From Bin5 sp965261695 (GTDB taxonomy: Bacteria > Chloroflexota > Anaerolineae > Caldilineales > Caldilineaceae): a stretch of 64,000 nucleotides of DNA. Location of the stretch: NCBI GenBank assembly GCA_965261695.1, contig OZ253474.1, forward strand, positions 2,914,001 through 2,978,000, given 5' to 3'. The position numbers and the translations under genes were made by a program. Below, piece by piece: positions 26,556 to 34,275 of the stretch. The notes under the pieces were generated by a model. That model searched no databases. It had not been told where the DNA came from and saw only the letters and a program-made list of their open reading frames with translations. Position 1 is the stretch's first letter, and each line of letters opens with the position of its first letter.

Positions 26556-27173
26556 TCACTGCGCGACGCGGACGAGCGCTGGGCGCAGGATCCGATCCTG
26601 GATGCGATAGCCGGTGCGTAATGTCTGGATGATATGCCCGCTGGGGACATCTGCGCTCGGCTCATTCGAGATGGCCTCGTGCTGGTTTGGGTCGAATTCA
26701 CCGAATTTGGCCAGCGGCTCGACTTCGGCGTTGGCGAGAATGTCCAGGAGTTTCTGCTGAATCTGCTCGAACCCCTGAAGCCAGGCCTGCTCCTCGCCCG
26801 CGCTGGCTTGGGGAACGTTCTGAAAGGCCAATTCCAGGTCATCAAGAACCGGCAACAACTGACGCATCATGCTCTCTTTGTCGCGCTTGATGCGCTCTTG
26901 GTGCTGGCGTTCACGGCGCTTGCCGGCGTTCTCATATTCGGCTACGGTGCGCTGCATCTTGTCGGTGGCATTTTCGGCCTGTTCTTGGGCTTCGGCCAAC
27001 TCCGATTCAAGCCGGACGATGGTCTCTCCAGGTGTCTCCTGCTTTTCTTCGGCGTCCTCTGTATCAGGGGCATCGTCTGAATCAACGCCCTCAGCGTTCA
27101 GAACAGCCTCTTCAGGCAGCTGTCCATTTCCTGTTTCTACCGACCTGTTTTCCCGCTCTTCCTGTTGATTCAT
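26556..27173 (-). CDS. grpE: Nucleotide exchange factor GrpE
   Basis: A 205-aa DnaK cochaperone that releases ADP from DnaK. It has an acidic, disordered N-terminus (about 50 residues), a long coiled coil (RLESELAEAQEQAENA onward), the conserved YENAGKRRERQHQERIKRD helix, LLPVLDDLELAF, and a C-terminal beta domain ending GYRIQDRILRPALVRVAQ. It lies 37 bases after hrcA, the classic hrcA-grpE order. dnaK and dnaJ do not follow here. Confidence 0.96.
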   Translation of the reverse strand: MNQQEERENRSVETGNGQLPEEAVLNAEGVDSDDAPDTEDAEEKQETPGETIVRLESELAEAQEQAENATDKMQRTVAEYENAGKRRERQHQERIKRDKESMMRQLLPVLDDLELAFQNVPQASAGEEQAWLQGFEQIQQKLLDILANAEVEPLAKFGEFDPNQHEAISNEPSADVPSGHIIQTLRTGYRIQDRILRPALVRVAQ

Positions 27174-27210
27174 AAATGATCCTGTTATTTCAAAGCTGTT
27201 GTCCAGCGGC

Positions 27211-28239
27211 CTAGCCGTAGATCTGGTGCATCAGTTCGTTCAGGAGTGTGGCGACATAGCGCACGGCCCCGATTGTGCGGCCATAGGGCATTCGCATCGG
27301 GCCGACCACGCCCAGCAGACCGCTGACCCGATCCGGCACGCCATAGCGGCTCAGGACCAGGCTGATGTCCTGCATGTCGCCGAAGCGGCCCTCACCGGCA
27401 ATCATTACCTGCACGTCGCTCAACTCCATGATGTCGTCGTAAATCTCTTGCAGCAGCGTGCGCTGTTCGAATACCTGCACGATCCGGCGCACTTGCGGCC
27501 CGTCGGCGAACTCAGGCGCGGTCAAGACCTGTGCCAGCCCGTGTCGATAGACGCGCTCGCCGATCTGCTCCTCCGACTGGCGCAACGTGGTCAGCAACAG
27601 TTCGCCCACTTCGCGCGTGAACCCCGTGAAATTCTCCAATTTCTCCGGCAGGTCGGCAACGGTGGCGCCGGCGACTTCAACATTGAGTTGGTTGCTGGCG
27701 CGGCTCAGTTCCTCCTGAAAGATCGGCTGTTCCAGCGTGATCAACTGCTGTTTCAGCGTGCCCGTGGCCAGCACAAGCACCAGCAGCACGACAGTGTCCT
27801 GAATGCCGACCAACTCCAGATGCTTGACCCGGCTGGACATGGAGCGGGGCGAAGTTGCCAGCGCCGCGCCCGTTGAGGCTCGCGCCAACACCGCCGTGCT
27901 GAGACGGAGCCACTGGTCGATCTCCCGTCGGGCCTGGTGGAATTGATGGCGGATCATGTGCTGCTCATGGGAGGGAAGATCGGTGTGAGCCATGAGATGC
28001 GCTACGAAATAGCGATAGCCGCCATCGGTGGGGATGCGTCCGGCGCTGGTGTGGGGATGGGTCAGCAGGCCGGCTTTTTCCAGCGCAGCAAGATCATTGC
28101 GAATGGTCGCTGCGCTGACGCCCAGATCGTACTTTTGCGCGATCGATTGGCTGCCCACAGGTTGGGCGTTCTCTACATATTCCTGGATGACGATGCGCAG
28201 CACCTGCTTGCGGCGCGGGCTTAATTGAAGGTCGGTCAT
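27211..28239 (-). CDS. hrcA: Heat-inducible transcription repressor HrcA
   Basis: A 342-aa repressor that binds CIRCE operators and is released on heat stress when GroEL is titrated. The N-terminal winged helix (YDLGVSAATIRND, residues about 35-48, then GLLTHPHTSAGRIPTDGGYR) matches HrcA. The central GAF-like domain and the C-terminal GRTIGAVRYVATLLNELM complete the family pattern. The ATG at 28239 (MTDLQLSPRR) is chosen because homologues begin there and the in-frame extension runs towards the operator. A CIRCE element and a strong promoter lie just upstream, so autoregulation is expected. Confidence 0.96.
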   Translation of the reverse strand: MTDLQLSPRRKQVLRIVIQEYVENAQPVGSQSIAQKYDLGVSAATIRNDLAALEKAGLLTHPHTSAGRIPTDGGYRYFVAHLMAHTDLPSHEQHMIRHQFHQARREIDQWLRLSTAVLARASTGAALATSPRSMSSRVKHLELVGIQDTVVLLVLVLATGTLKQQLITLEQPIFQEELSRASNQLNVEVAGATVADLPEKLENFTGFTREVGELLLTTLRQSEEQIGERVYRHGLAQVLTAPEFADGPQVRRIVQVFEQRTLLQEIYDDIMELSDVQVMIAGEGRFGDMQDISLVLSRYGVPDRVSGLLGVVGPMRMPYGRTIGAVRYVATLLNELMHQIYG

Positions 28240-28271
28240 TGATTCAAGGCAGAACTGTCTGATTCCCATCT

Positions 28272-28298
28272 TTAACACTCCTGTTATGGGAGTGCTAA
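28272..28298 (-). promoter_or_regulatory. CIRCE operator
   Basis: TTAACACTC (28272-28280), a 9-base spacer and GAGTGCTAA (28290-28298) match the CIRCE consensus TTAGCACTC-N9-GAGTGCTAA with a single change. It lies between the promoter and the hrcA start, the normal place for HrcA autoregulation. Confidence 0.95.
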
Positions 28299-28308
28299 TC
28301 GAACAGGA

Positions 28309-28338
28309 AGTGTAACAAATCGGCTAGGGGGTTGTCAA
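28309..28338 (-). promoter_or_regulatory. Sigma-70 promoter of the hrcA operon
   Basis: On the minus strand, TTGACA (28338-28333), an 18-base spacer and TACACT (28314-28309) form a near-consensus promoter. Transcription would start just inside or next to CIRCE, so HrcA would block initiation. Confidence 0.8.
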
Positions 28339-28353
28339 GAAATTTTGGCTGGT

Positions 28354-29931
28354 TCAGTAGGCGTTATTGTTCGAACCAAGCAACCACTGGCCCAGTGTAC
28401 GAATGATAATTTTAAAGTCCAGAGCCAGTGACCAGTTCTCGATGTACCAGAGATCGTACTTTGTCCGCTCCTCGATGGAGGTGTCCCCTCGCAGCCCGTT
28501 GACCGCCGCCCAACCGGTCATGCCCGCTTTTTCGCGGTGGCGGTCCATATAGCGGGGGATCATCTGTCGGAACTGCTCGACGTAGACGGGCCGTTCCGGG
28601 CGCGGCCCCACCAGGCTCATTTCGCCGAACAGGATGTTGATCAGCTGGGGTAGTTCGTCGATATTGGTGCGACGGATGAAGGCACCCAGTTTTGTGCGCC
28701 GGGGATCGTTCTCGACTGTCCAGCCCGGCCCGGATTTTTCGGCGTCCTCACGCATGGAGCGAAACTTGAGAATCTTGAATGATTTGGCATCCAAGCCCAT
28801 CCGTTCATGCGTGTAGAATACCGGCCCGGGGCTATCCAGCTTGATCAGCAGCGCCACCAGCAACAGAAACGGGCTGAGAATCACCAGCCCGATGGCGCTG
28901 CCCACCAGATCCATCCCTCGTTTGAGTGTCAGTTTCCAACCCTGGAGGGCCACATCGCGAATTGTGACCAGGGGCAGCCCGCCGAGATAGCCGATCGTCA
29001 CTTCGCTGGCCATAATCCCGAAAGCGTCCGGCAGCACGCGAATGCCGACCTTTTCCCGCTCACACAGGCTGATGATACCGATTAGCTCCTGATGCGTATT
29101 TTCCGGCAGGGCGATGATCACTTCGTCGACGGCATATTCGTCGATAATTCTGGGGATGTCGACGACGCTGCCCAATATCGACACATTGAGGATGGAACGG
29201 CTGCTGCTGTTGTCGATGACACCGATCACCTGAAAGCCGAACTTCGGATTGGCCTGAATTCTTTGCAGAATCATGCGGCCCGTGTCACCGCCGCCGATGA
29301 GCAGCACGCGGTCATCGCCGATTCCTCTTGCCTGGGCATTCCACTGCACCTGCGCGTGCAACGTTCGCCCGATGGTCAACAGGAGGATATTGAGCAGCCA
29401 GGCATAGCCCAAGAGCGTGCGGTGGTATGCGAAATCCCTCAGGAAGAGACTCACCAGCGCGACGGTCAGAAGGGTGCAGAGGGTGGTCAGTTTTGCCGTG
29501 CGGAAGATCTCGTCCAGATAACCGAGCGGCCGGCGCCGTTGGTACAAGCGCTGTGAAAAAAAGAGCGGCAGGAGCAAGAACGACTGTACCAGGGGGAGGG
29601 GCAGGAACTCCACGAACGGTCCGACGATGACATCGGGCTGCAACTCCATGAGCCGGGGGGTCAGGTTCATCCCCGTGAGGCGGTGGGCCAGGTAGAACGC
29701 CAGCCATGTGCTCCCTACATCAACCAGAACCAAGGTGACCGCGAACAGAAGTTGGGCGCGCTTAAGCAGACCCGGCCGCTGCGCGCGCATAGCCGAATAG
29801 CTGCCATTAGGACTGGAGGATACGCTCTGCTCCGCCGCAGCTACATTCTCTTCGGCAGCGGTCGCGGATGGCCGCGATGTTGTCAGAGTCTCCTCAAAGT
29901 CTGAGGTTGGCTGAACAGGTGATTTCCACAT
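28354..29931 (-). CDS. Polyprenyl-phosphate glycosylphosphotransferase (sugar transferase)
   Basis: A 525-aa membrane enzyme that transfers a sugar-1-phosphate to undecaprenyl phosphate, the first step of exopolysaccharide or surface-glycan assembly. A disordered N-terminus (about 55 residues) is followed by four membrane helices, a cytoplasmic CoA-binding-like Rossmann region (VLLIGGGDTGRMILQRI, about 230-246), and the catalytic domain. The catalytic domain starts KRGMDLVGSAIGLVILSP and holds LKFRSMREDAEKSG and GPRPERPVYVEQF. This is the WcaJ/PssY architecture of polyisoprenyl phosphohexose transferases. The neighbouring gene upstream is a GT2 glycosyltransferase on the same strand, which supports a glycan role. 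Confidence 0.93.
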   Translation of the reverse strand: MWKSPVQPTSDFEETLTTSRPSATAAEENVAAAEQSVSSSPNGSYSAMRAQRPGLLKRAQLLFAVTLVLVDVGSTWLAFYLAHRLTGMNLTPRLMELQPDVIVGPFVEFLPLPLVQSFLLLPLFFSQRLYQRRRPLGYLDEIFRTAKLTTLCTLLTVALVSLFLRDFAYHRTLLGYAWLLNILLLTIGRTLHAQVQWNAQARGIGDDRVLLIGGGDTGRMILQRIQANPKFGFQVIGVIDNSSSRSILNVSILGSVVDIPRIIDEYAVDEVIIALPENTHQELIGIISLCEREKVGIRVLPDAFGIMASEVTIGYLGGLPLVTIRDVALQGWKLTLKRGMDLVGSAIGLVILSPFLLLVALLIKLDSPGPVFYTHERMGLDAKSFKILKFRSMREDAEKSGPGWTVENDPRRTKLGAFIRRTNIDELPQLINILFGEMSLVGPRPERPVYVEQFRQMIPRYMDRHREKAGMTGWAAVNGLRGDTSIEERTKYDLWYIENWSLALDFKIIIRTLGQWLLGSNNNAY

Positions 29932-29980
29932 CGTGCCTATTGCGCAAAAATAGGAATCGGCGGCGATTCATTATCCACAA

Positions 29981-31000
29981 TCAAATCCGTTCCTGCCGCA
30001 GTTTCCACAGCCGGACGGCTATGTCCACGCCCCCGATCAGAGCGATCCCCAGCCAGATCAGTTTGTCCAGCACCCAGGAGCTATCGGCGCGATAATGCTT
30101 GCGATAGAAGATCCACATCGCTTCATAAAAGGCGAGACGGGCCTTGCGGCTTTTGCGGCTGGAGGCTTCTTTGACGTGCGTGATCTCCACCTCGCCGTTG
30201 TACCAGATTTCCCAGCCGGCGGTTTTGATACGCTTCGCCCAATCAAGGTCTTCGCCGTACATGAAATAGTCCTCGTCCAACAGCCCGACCTGCCGGATCG
30301 CCTGCGCGCGCACCTGCATATAGGCGCCCACGACCGAATCCACCGGATACACGGCGTCTTCCGGCAGATAGCCGAGATTATAGGCGTTGAAACGCTTGCT
30401 GTGGGGGAAGAGTCGGCTCAGGCGGGTCATGCGGCAGAAGCTCACCCAGGGCGTGGGGAAACTGCGCCGACAGGCCAGATCCAGCGTTCCGTCCGGGCGC
30501 CGTAACCGCGGCCCGGCTACACCGACCTTGGGCCGCTCGTCCATAAAGTGGAGCATGTCGGCCAGGGCGGTCGGCGGCAGGATTGTGTCGGCATTGAGCA
30601 GAAGCAGGTAGCGGGGCAGGGGCGCATTGCGTAAGGGTTGGCCTTCAGGGAAGCCGAGTTGGCGCAGGGCAAGGTTGTTGGCCGCGCTGAAGCCCAGATT
30701 GGTCTCGGCAACGATCAGGCCGACCTGGGGGAAGCGGGCGTTTAACATTTTGACGCTGTCGTCATGGCTGTCATTGTCGACGACGCAGACGGTGTAGGAG
30801 AAGGCGCCGGCGGAGGCGAAAACGGATGTCAGGCAGCCGGCCAGGAGCGCGCTGGCGTTGTAGTTGACGATGACAATTGCGAGGTCCAACTCCTCTGAAG
30901 GCGGGAAAGCGCCAGAGGACACCGTGCTCCCAGGCTGCGCCGGAGGCGAACCGATCGTCTTTATCCATTCTGACCAGGCGATATGGTGAGGAGACTGCAT
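29981..31000 (-). CDS. GT2-family glycosyltransferase
   Basis: A 339-aa GT-A glycosyltransferase, probably adding a sugar (rhamnosyl-transferase style) during surface-polysaccharide synthesis. After about 35 residues, the fold begins LAIVIVNYNASALLAGCLTS, with VVDNDSHDDSV, TNLGFSAANNLALRQ, and the DxD-like LLLNADT. A C-terminal hydrophobic patch (LDKLIWLGIALIGGVDIAV) may be a membrane anchor. The ATG sits directly inside the dispersed repeat CAGTTCAGACGATG and has no Shine-Dalgarno. The real start could be the internal region near LDLAIV if the extension is not translated. Confidence 0.88.
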   Translation of the reverse strand: MQSPHHIAWSEWIKTIGSPPAQPGSTVSSGAFPPSEELDLAIVIVNYNASALLAGCLTSVFASAGAFSYTVCVVDNDSHDDSVKMLNARFPQVGLIVAETNLGFSAANNLALRQLGFPEGQPLRNAPLPRYLLLLNADTILPPTALADMLHFMDERPKVGVAGPRLRRPDGTLDLACRRSFPTPWVSFCRMTRLSRLFPHSKRFNAYNLGYLPEDAVYPVDSVVGAYMQVRAQAIRQVGLLDEDYFMYGEDLDWAKRIKTAGWEIWYNGEVEITHVKEASSRKSRKARLAFYEAMWIFYRKHYRADSSWVLDKLIWLGIALIGGVDIAVRLWKLRQERI

Positions 31001-31261
31001 CGTCTGAACTGTAATTGAGTAATGGACTGTGATTCATGCAGTTGAATGATGAGGATGATTAACGGCTACGGAGCGCAGGACAGTTAATCACGGTAATCAG
31101 ACCAATTACAGGAATCGCAGTCGGAACTGTCTGCTGTATGAGAATTTGATTTTAGCACGGCATCCGTCTTTCGCCAAAGCGGTTGTCCGAGCCGTAATCA
31201 TGACTTTTGGCATATCTCTTCGCTCTTCAGGAAGCCATCTTACAGGGGCGCATGATGCTGC
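31001..31261. repeat. Intergenic region with TAATCA / CAGTTCAGAC dispersed repeats
   Basis: This 260-base gap holds GTCTGAACTGTAATT, GATTAACGG, TTAATCACGGTAATC and GTCGGAACTGTCTGC, related to segments at 7108-7135, 32212-32230, 34067-34110 and 47937-47955. No gene is supported. Confidence 0.6.
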
Positions 31262-32212
31262 TTACAACTGGCGCAACGCAACCTCCAGGATGCGGTCGGC
31301 GGTCAGGTCCGGCAGAAGGAGAGCGTCGGCGGCGTCGGCCAGACGACGAGGCGAAAACGAACCCGCCGCGCTGCTCATTTCTTGCTCCTCAGTCCTCGGC
31401 AGCGCGTCCTGAGGGATGAGGCCGATCAGTTCGCTGCGGTCTAACGAGACGGAAAGGCGGGCGGCCTCCCGGCGAATGGCCTCTACGACGGCGTGAGCCG
31501 ATGTGCTGCGATAGTCGACGAGATTCATGCTGACCTGGGCCTGTCCGTCAACGAGGAGGCCCAAGGCGCGGACGGCCGTCAGTCCGCCGCTGCTCTCGCG
31601 AATCTTGCGGGCGATGGCTTTGGCCGCCGCCACATCGGACGTGCGCAGGAAGACGTTGAAGGCGATCAGAATCGGCCTGGCTCCGACGATGACCGCGCCG
31701 GCTGGGCCGACTGTGGCTGGGCCGAAGTCGGGCTGACGCTGCGGGCGCTGGATCTCCTGGAGCAGCGCCTCGTACTGCCCGCGGCGGAGGTCGGCCAGAT
31801 TGCGGCGTTCCGGTCTGGTTGCGGCTGCCGCATAGAGATAAACGGGCAGCCCCAACTCAGCGCCGATGCGACGCCCCAGTTGCCGGGCGAGGAGGGCGCA
31901 ATCTGCAATTGAACTGTGGCGAAGCGGCACGAGGGGAACCACATCGGCCGCGCCCAGTCGTGGGTGGACGCCCCGATGCCGGCGGAGGTCAATGCGGTTG
32001 ATGGCCACTTCAACGGCGTTGAACAGTCCCCGCAGAACTGGCTCCGGCAGGCCGGCGACTGTCAGCACAGTGCGGTTGTGGTGAGAATCGCTGGTGCGAT
32101 GGAGCAACCGTGCGCCGTGCGTCTGAACTGCTGCCGCCAGTTCGTCGATGACGTGCGTGCGGCGGCCCTCGGAAAAGTTGGGGACTGCTTCGATGAGTTG
32201 GTTTGCGTTCAT
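31262..32212 (-). CDS. ftcD: Glutamate formimidoyltransferase
   Basis: A 316-aa enzyme (formiminotransferase only, without a cyclodeaminase domain) that transfers the formimino group of formiminoglutamate to tetrahydrofolate in histidine breakdown. Family signatures are the N-terminal EAVPNFSEGRR, RHRGVHPRLGAADVVPLVPL with the substrate-binding His residues, and a C-terminal subdomain with VSMNLVDYRSTSAH. The ATG at 32212 is chosen because homologues start at MNxLxEAVPNFSEGR. This start sits in the CAGTTCAGACGATG repeat. It follows modB by 14 bases, an unusual neighbour; no other his-degradation gene is in the window. Confidence 0.92.
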   Translation of the reverse strand: MNANQLIEAVPNFSEGRRTHVIDELAAAVQTHGARLLHRTSDSHHNRTVLTVAGLPEPVLRGLFNAVEVAINRIDLRRHRGVHPRLGAADVVPLVPLRHSSIADCALLARQLGRRIGAELGLPVYLYAAAATRPERRNLADLRRGQYEALLQEIQRPQRQPDFGPATVGPAGAVIVGARPILIAFNVFLRTSDVAAAKAIARKIRESSGGLTAVRALGLLVDGQAQVSMNLVDYRSTSAHAVVEAIRREAARLSVSLDRSELIGLIPQDALPRTEEQEMSSAAGSFSPRRLADAADALLLPDLTADRILEVALRQL

Positions 32213-32226
32213 CGTCTGAACTGTGA

Positions 32227-33081
32227 TTATTCGGCCCGCCCCAGCAGCCATTTCACGAGCAAAAGAATGGTAAAGGCGGTCGCCATCAGGACAACGGACA
32301 AGGCCAGAGCCACGTCGAGGTCCACTTCGAAGCCGATATAGATGGCCAGGGGCATGGTCTGGGTGCGTCCCGGATAGTTGCCGGCGAAGAGGATGGTGGC
32401 GCCGAAGTCTCCCAGCGCCCTGGCCCAGGTCATCACCAATCCGCCGAGCAAGGAAGCGCGTGCCAGAGGGACTGTCACGAAGCGGAAAATCTGCCTGCTG
32501 TCGGCTCCGTCGAGCGCGGCGGCCTCTTCCAATTCTGCGACGCTGCGGCTGAGACCGCCAATGGCGGCGCGAATGTAATAGGGTGAGGCGACGAAAAGCT
32601 GGGCGAGAATGACGGCCACCGAGGTAAACGCGATTTCAAGCCCGACCACAGACAGGCTCTGGCCCAGCATCCCGCGGCGGCCAAAGGCCATCAGCAGCGC
32701 CAGACCGGCCACGGCGGGGGGCAGAACAGTGGGCAGATCGATGACGGTGTCCAGAGCGCGACGACCGGGAAAGCGCCGTCGGGCCATCAACAGCGCCAAG
32801 GGCGTGCCCAGAAGGATGGTCAGAAGCGTTGCCGTGGCCGATGTCCACAAGCTGAGGACGATGGCGCGGCGCGCGACCGGCTGGGTGAGATGTGCGCTGA
32901 TGTCGGCCAGGTCTGTGCGCCAGATGAGCGCCAGCAGGGGCAGAACCAGGAACAGGATCATCGGCACGGCTGACCAAAACAGCGCGATTCCCGGTCGGGG
33001 GCGGGATGTAGAGGCGTCCAGGTCGCTGCGCGTCCGGTCGACAGGAAGAGGCATGGCCTCCGCCGCTTCACTGGTGCGCAT
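32227..33081 (-). CDS. modB: Molybdate ABC transporter permease
   Basis: A 284-aa inner-membrane permease for molybdate or a related oxyanion. After a hydrophilic N-terminus, the membrane helices begin ALFWSAVPMILFLVLPLLAL. The VIDLPTVLPPAVAGLALL segment is typical of ModB, and the EAA loop EEAAALDGADSRQIFRFV contacts the ATPase. The ATG at 33081 overlaps the modA stop by 14 bases, indicating coupling. A longer frame upstream lies inside modA and is not needed. No modC ATPase gene accompanies it. Confidence 0.92.
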   Translation of the reverse strand: MRTSEAAEAMPLPVDRTRSDLDASTSRPRPGIALFWSAVPMILFLVLPLLALIWRTDLADISAHLTQPVARRAIVLSLWTSATATLLTILLGTPLALLMARRRFPGRRALDTVIDLPTVLPPAVAGLALLMAFGRRGMLGQSLSVVGLEIAFTSVAVILAQLFVASPYYIRAAIGGLSRSVAELEEAAALDGADSRQIFRFVTVPLARASLLGGLVMTWARALGDFGATILFAGNYPGRTQTMPLAIYIGFEVDLDVALALSVVLMATAFTILLLVKWLLGRAE

Positions 33082-33949
33082 GGTCGGATGCCTTTGCAGG
33101 AGAAACGCCTGCGCTTTCAGCCCGGCATTGGGTGGAGAAGCCGTGCGATTCCAAAACAACTGCGCCTTCTGCGGAGAACAGCCAGGTGATGAAGGCTGCG
33201 GCCTGTTCGGGCTGCGTGCTGTCCTGGACCAGAGCAATGGGATAAGTTGCAGAGATGTTGAGATGGGCCGGAATCTCTATGCGCTGCACGTCTGTGACGC
33301 CGACGAGGTCACTGGCATAGACGACGCCGGCATCGGCTTCGCCCAGCTGCAGTTTGCTGAGAACGCCGCGCGCGTTCTGTTCCTCCGATACGATATTGGC
33401 CTCGAAGCCGTTGCGGAAGGCGGGTCCGAGGCGGTCGTCTTCTGCCGCATTGGCCAGAAACTGGCGGGTGTAGCGCCCGACGGGAACGGCTTCGGCGCCG
33501 ACGACAATTTTATGGCCGGGCTGCGCCAATTTCTGCAGGGATTCGATTGCAGGCGTCTCGCTTGCGCTCACAGGAGATGCGGCGGACCCCTCGTAGCCGA
33601 TCACAAGCCGATTGCATGCGAAAGTCTTCACGCTTCCCTTCACAATCCGTCCGGCATCAATCGCCGCCTGCATCTGCGTCTCGTTGGCTGAGGCGAAAAT
33701 ATCGGCGCGCGCGCCCTCGCGCAGTTGTCCCGCAAGCTGCTGGGAGCCGGCGAAGTTGAAGACAACGTTACCGGCATGCCCGCTGTCGCTGTACGACCGC
33801 GCCGCCTGTTGGAAGAGATCGGTGAGGGACGCGGCCGCAAAGACCGTGACCACAACGATTTTGGATGATGACGCCTTGTCGGCAGATGGCTCGCGGCAAC
33901 CGCCCAGCAGCAGATTGCCCAGCAGGAAAGCGGCCGCCGCGCTGAGCAT
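33068..33949 (-). CDS. modA: Molybdate-binding lipoprotein
   Basis: A 293-aa exported solute-binding protein for molybdate/tungstate. The start at 33949 (MLSAAAAFLLGNLLLGGC) gives a clean lipoprotein signal with lipobox LGGC. An upstream extension to 34198 exists in frame, and a slightly earlier non-ATG start, which would add the basic TFRRAS segment, is possible. The mature part shows TVFAAASLTDLFQQAARSY, FNFAGSQQLAGQLREGARAD and DIFASAN, all typical of ModA, and the ligand-site region GEADAGVVYASD. It is followed by modB. Confidence 0.9.
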   Translation of the reverse strand: MLSAAAAFLLGNLLLGGCREPSADKASSSKIVVVTVFAAASLTDLFQQAARSYSDSGHAGNVVFNFAGSQQLAGQLREGARADIFASANETQMQAAIDAGRIVKGSVKTFACNRLVIGYEGSAASPVSASETPAIESLQKLAQPGHKIVVGAEAVPVGRYTRQFLANAAEDDRLGPAFRNGFEANIVSEEQNARGVLSKLQLGEADAGVVYASDLVGVTDVQRIEIPAHLNISATYPIALVQDSTQPEQAAAFITWLFSAEGAVVLESHGFSTQCRAESAGVSPAKASDHAHQ

Positions 33950-34275
33950 GGAGGCGCGCCGAAATGTCCGATTCTGCGCCAGCGTATCCCTCGGCAAGGC
34001 TCTATTGCTTCTCGATTGCGTCGCGGCGCCGGGGGCAAACGAACCGGGTGCGCCCGCCGCCAGCGCAAACCGTCTGAACCGTCGTTCATGTGATGGAGTG
34101 GCTAACTGTAATTCTGACACGGATTTGATGATACACTGACCCCGCAGCCGTTTCAAATTCAGCCCGTTCCCAGGGATGCGGCGCTGCCGGCGTTCCATTC
34201 AGTTCATGGCATTATGGTATGATCGATGGACGTTGGCAGTGAAGCAGCCGCGTGGCCGGGTTGGAGCAAGGCGGC
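33950..34275. other. Divergent intergenic region between modA and the FemAB gene
   Basis: It holds the divergent promoters of modA and the FemAB gene, but I see no near-consensus pair. A copy of the GTCTGAAC-type repeat lies at 34067-34110. The FemAB ribosome-binding site GGAG is at 34263-34266. No further gene is supported. Confidence 0.4.
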
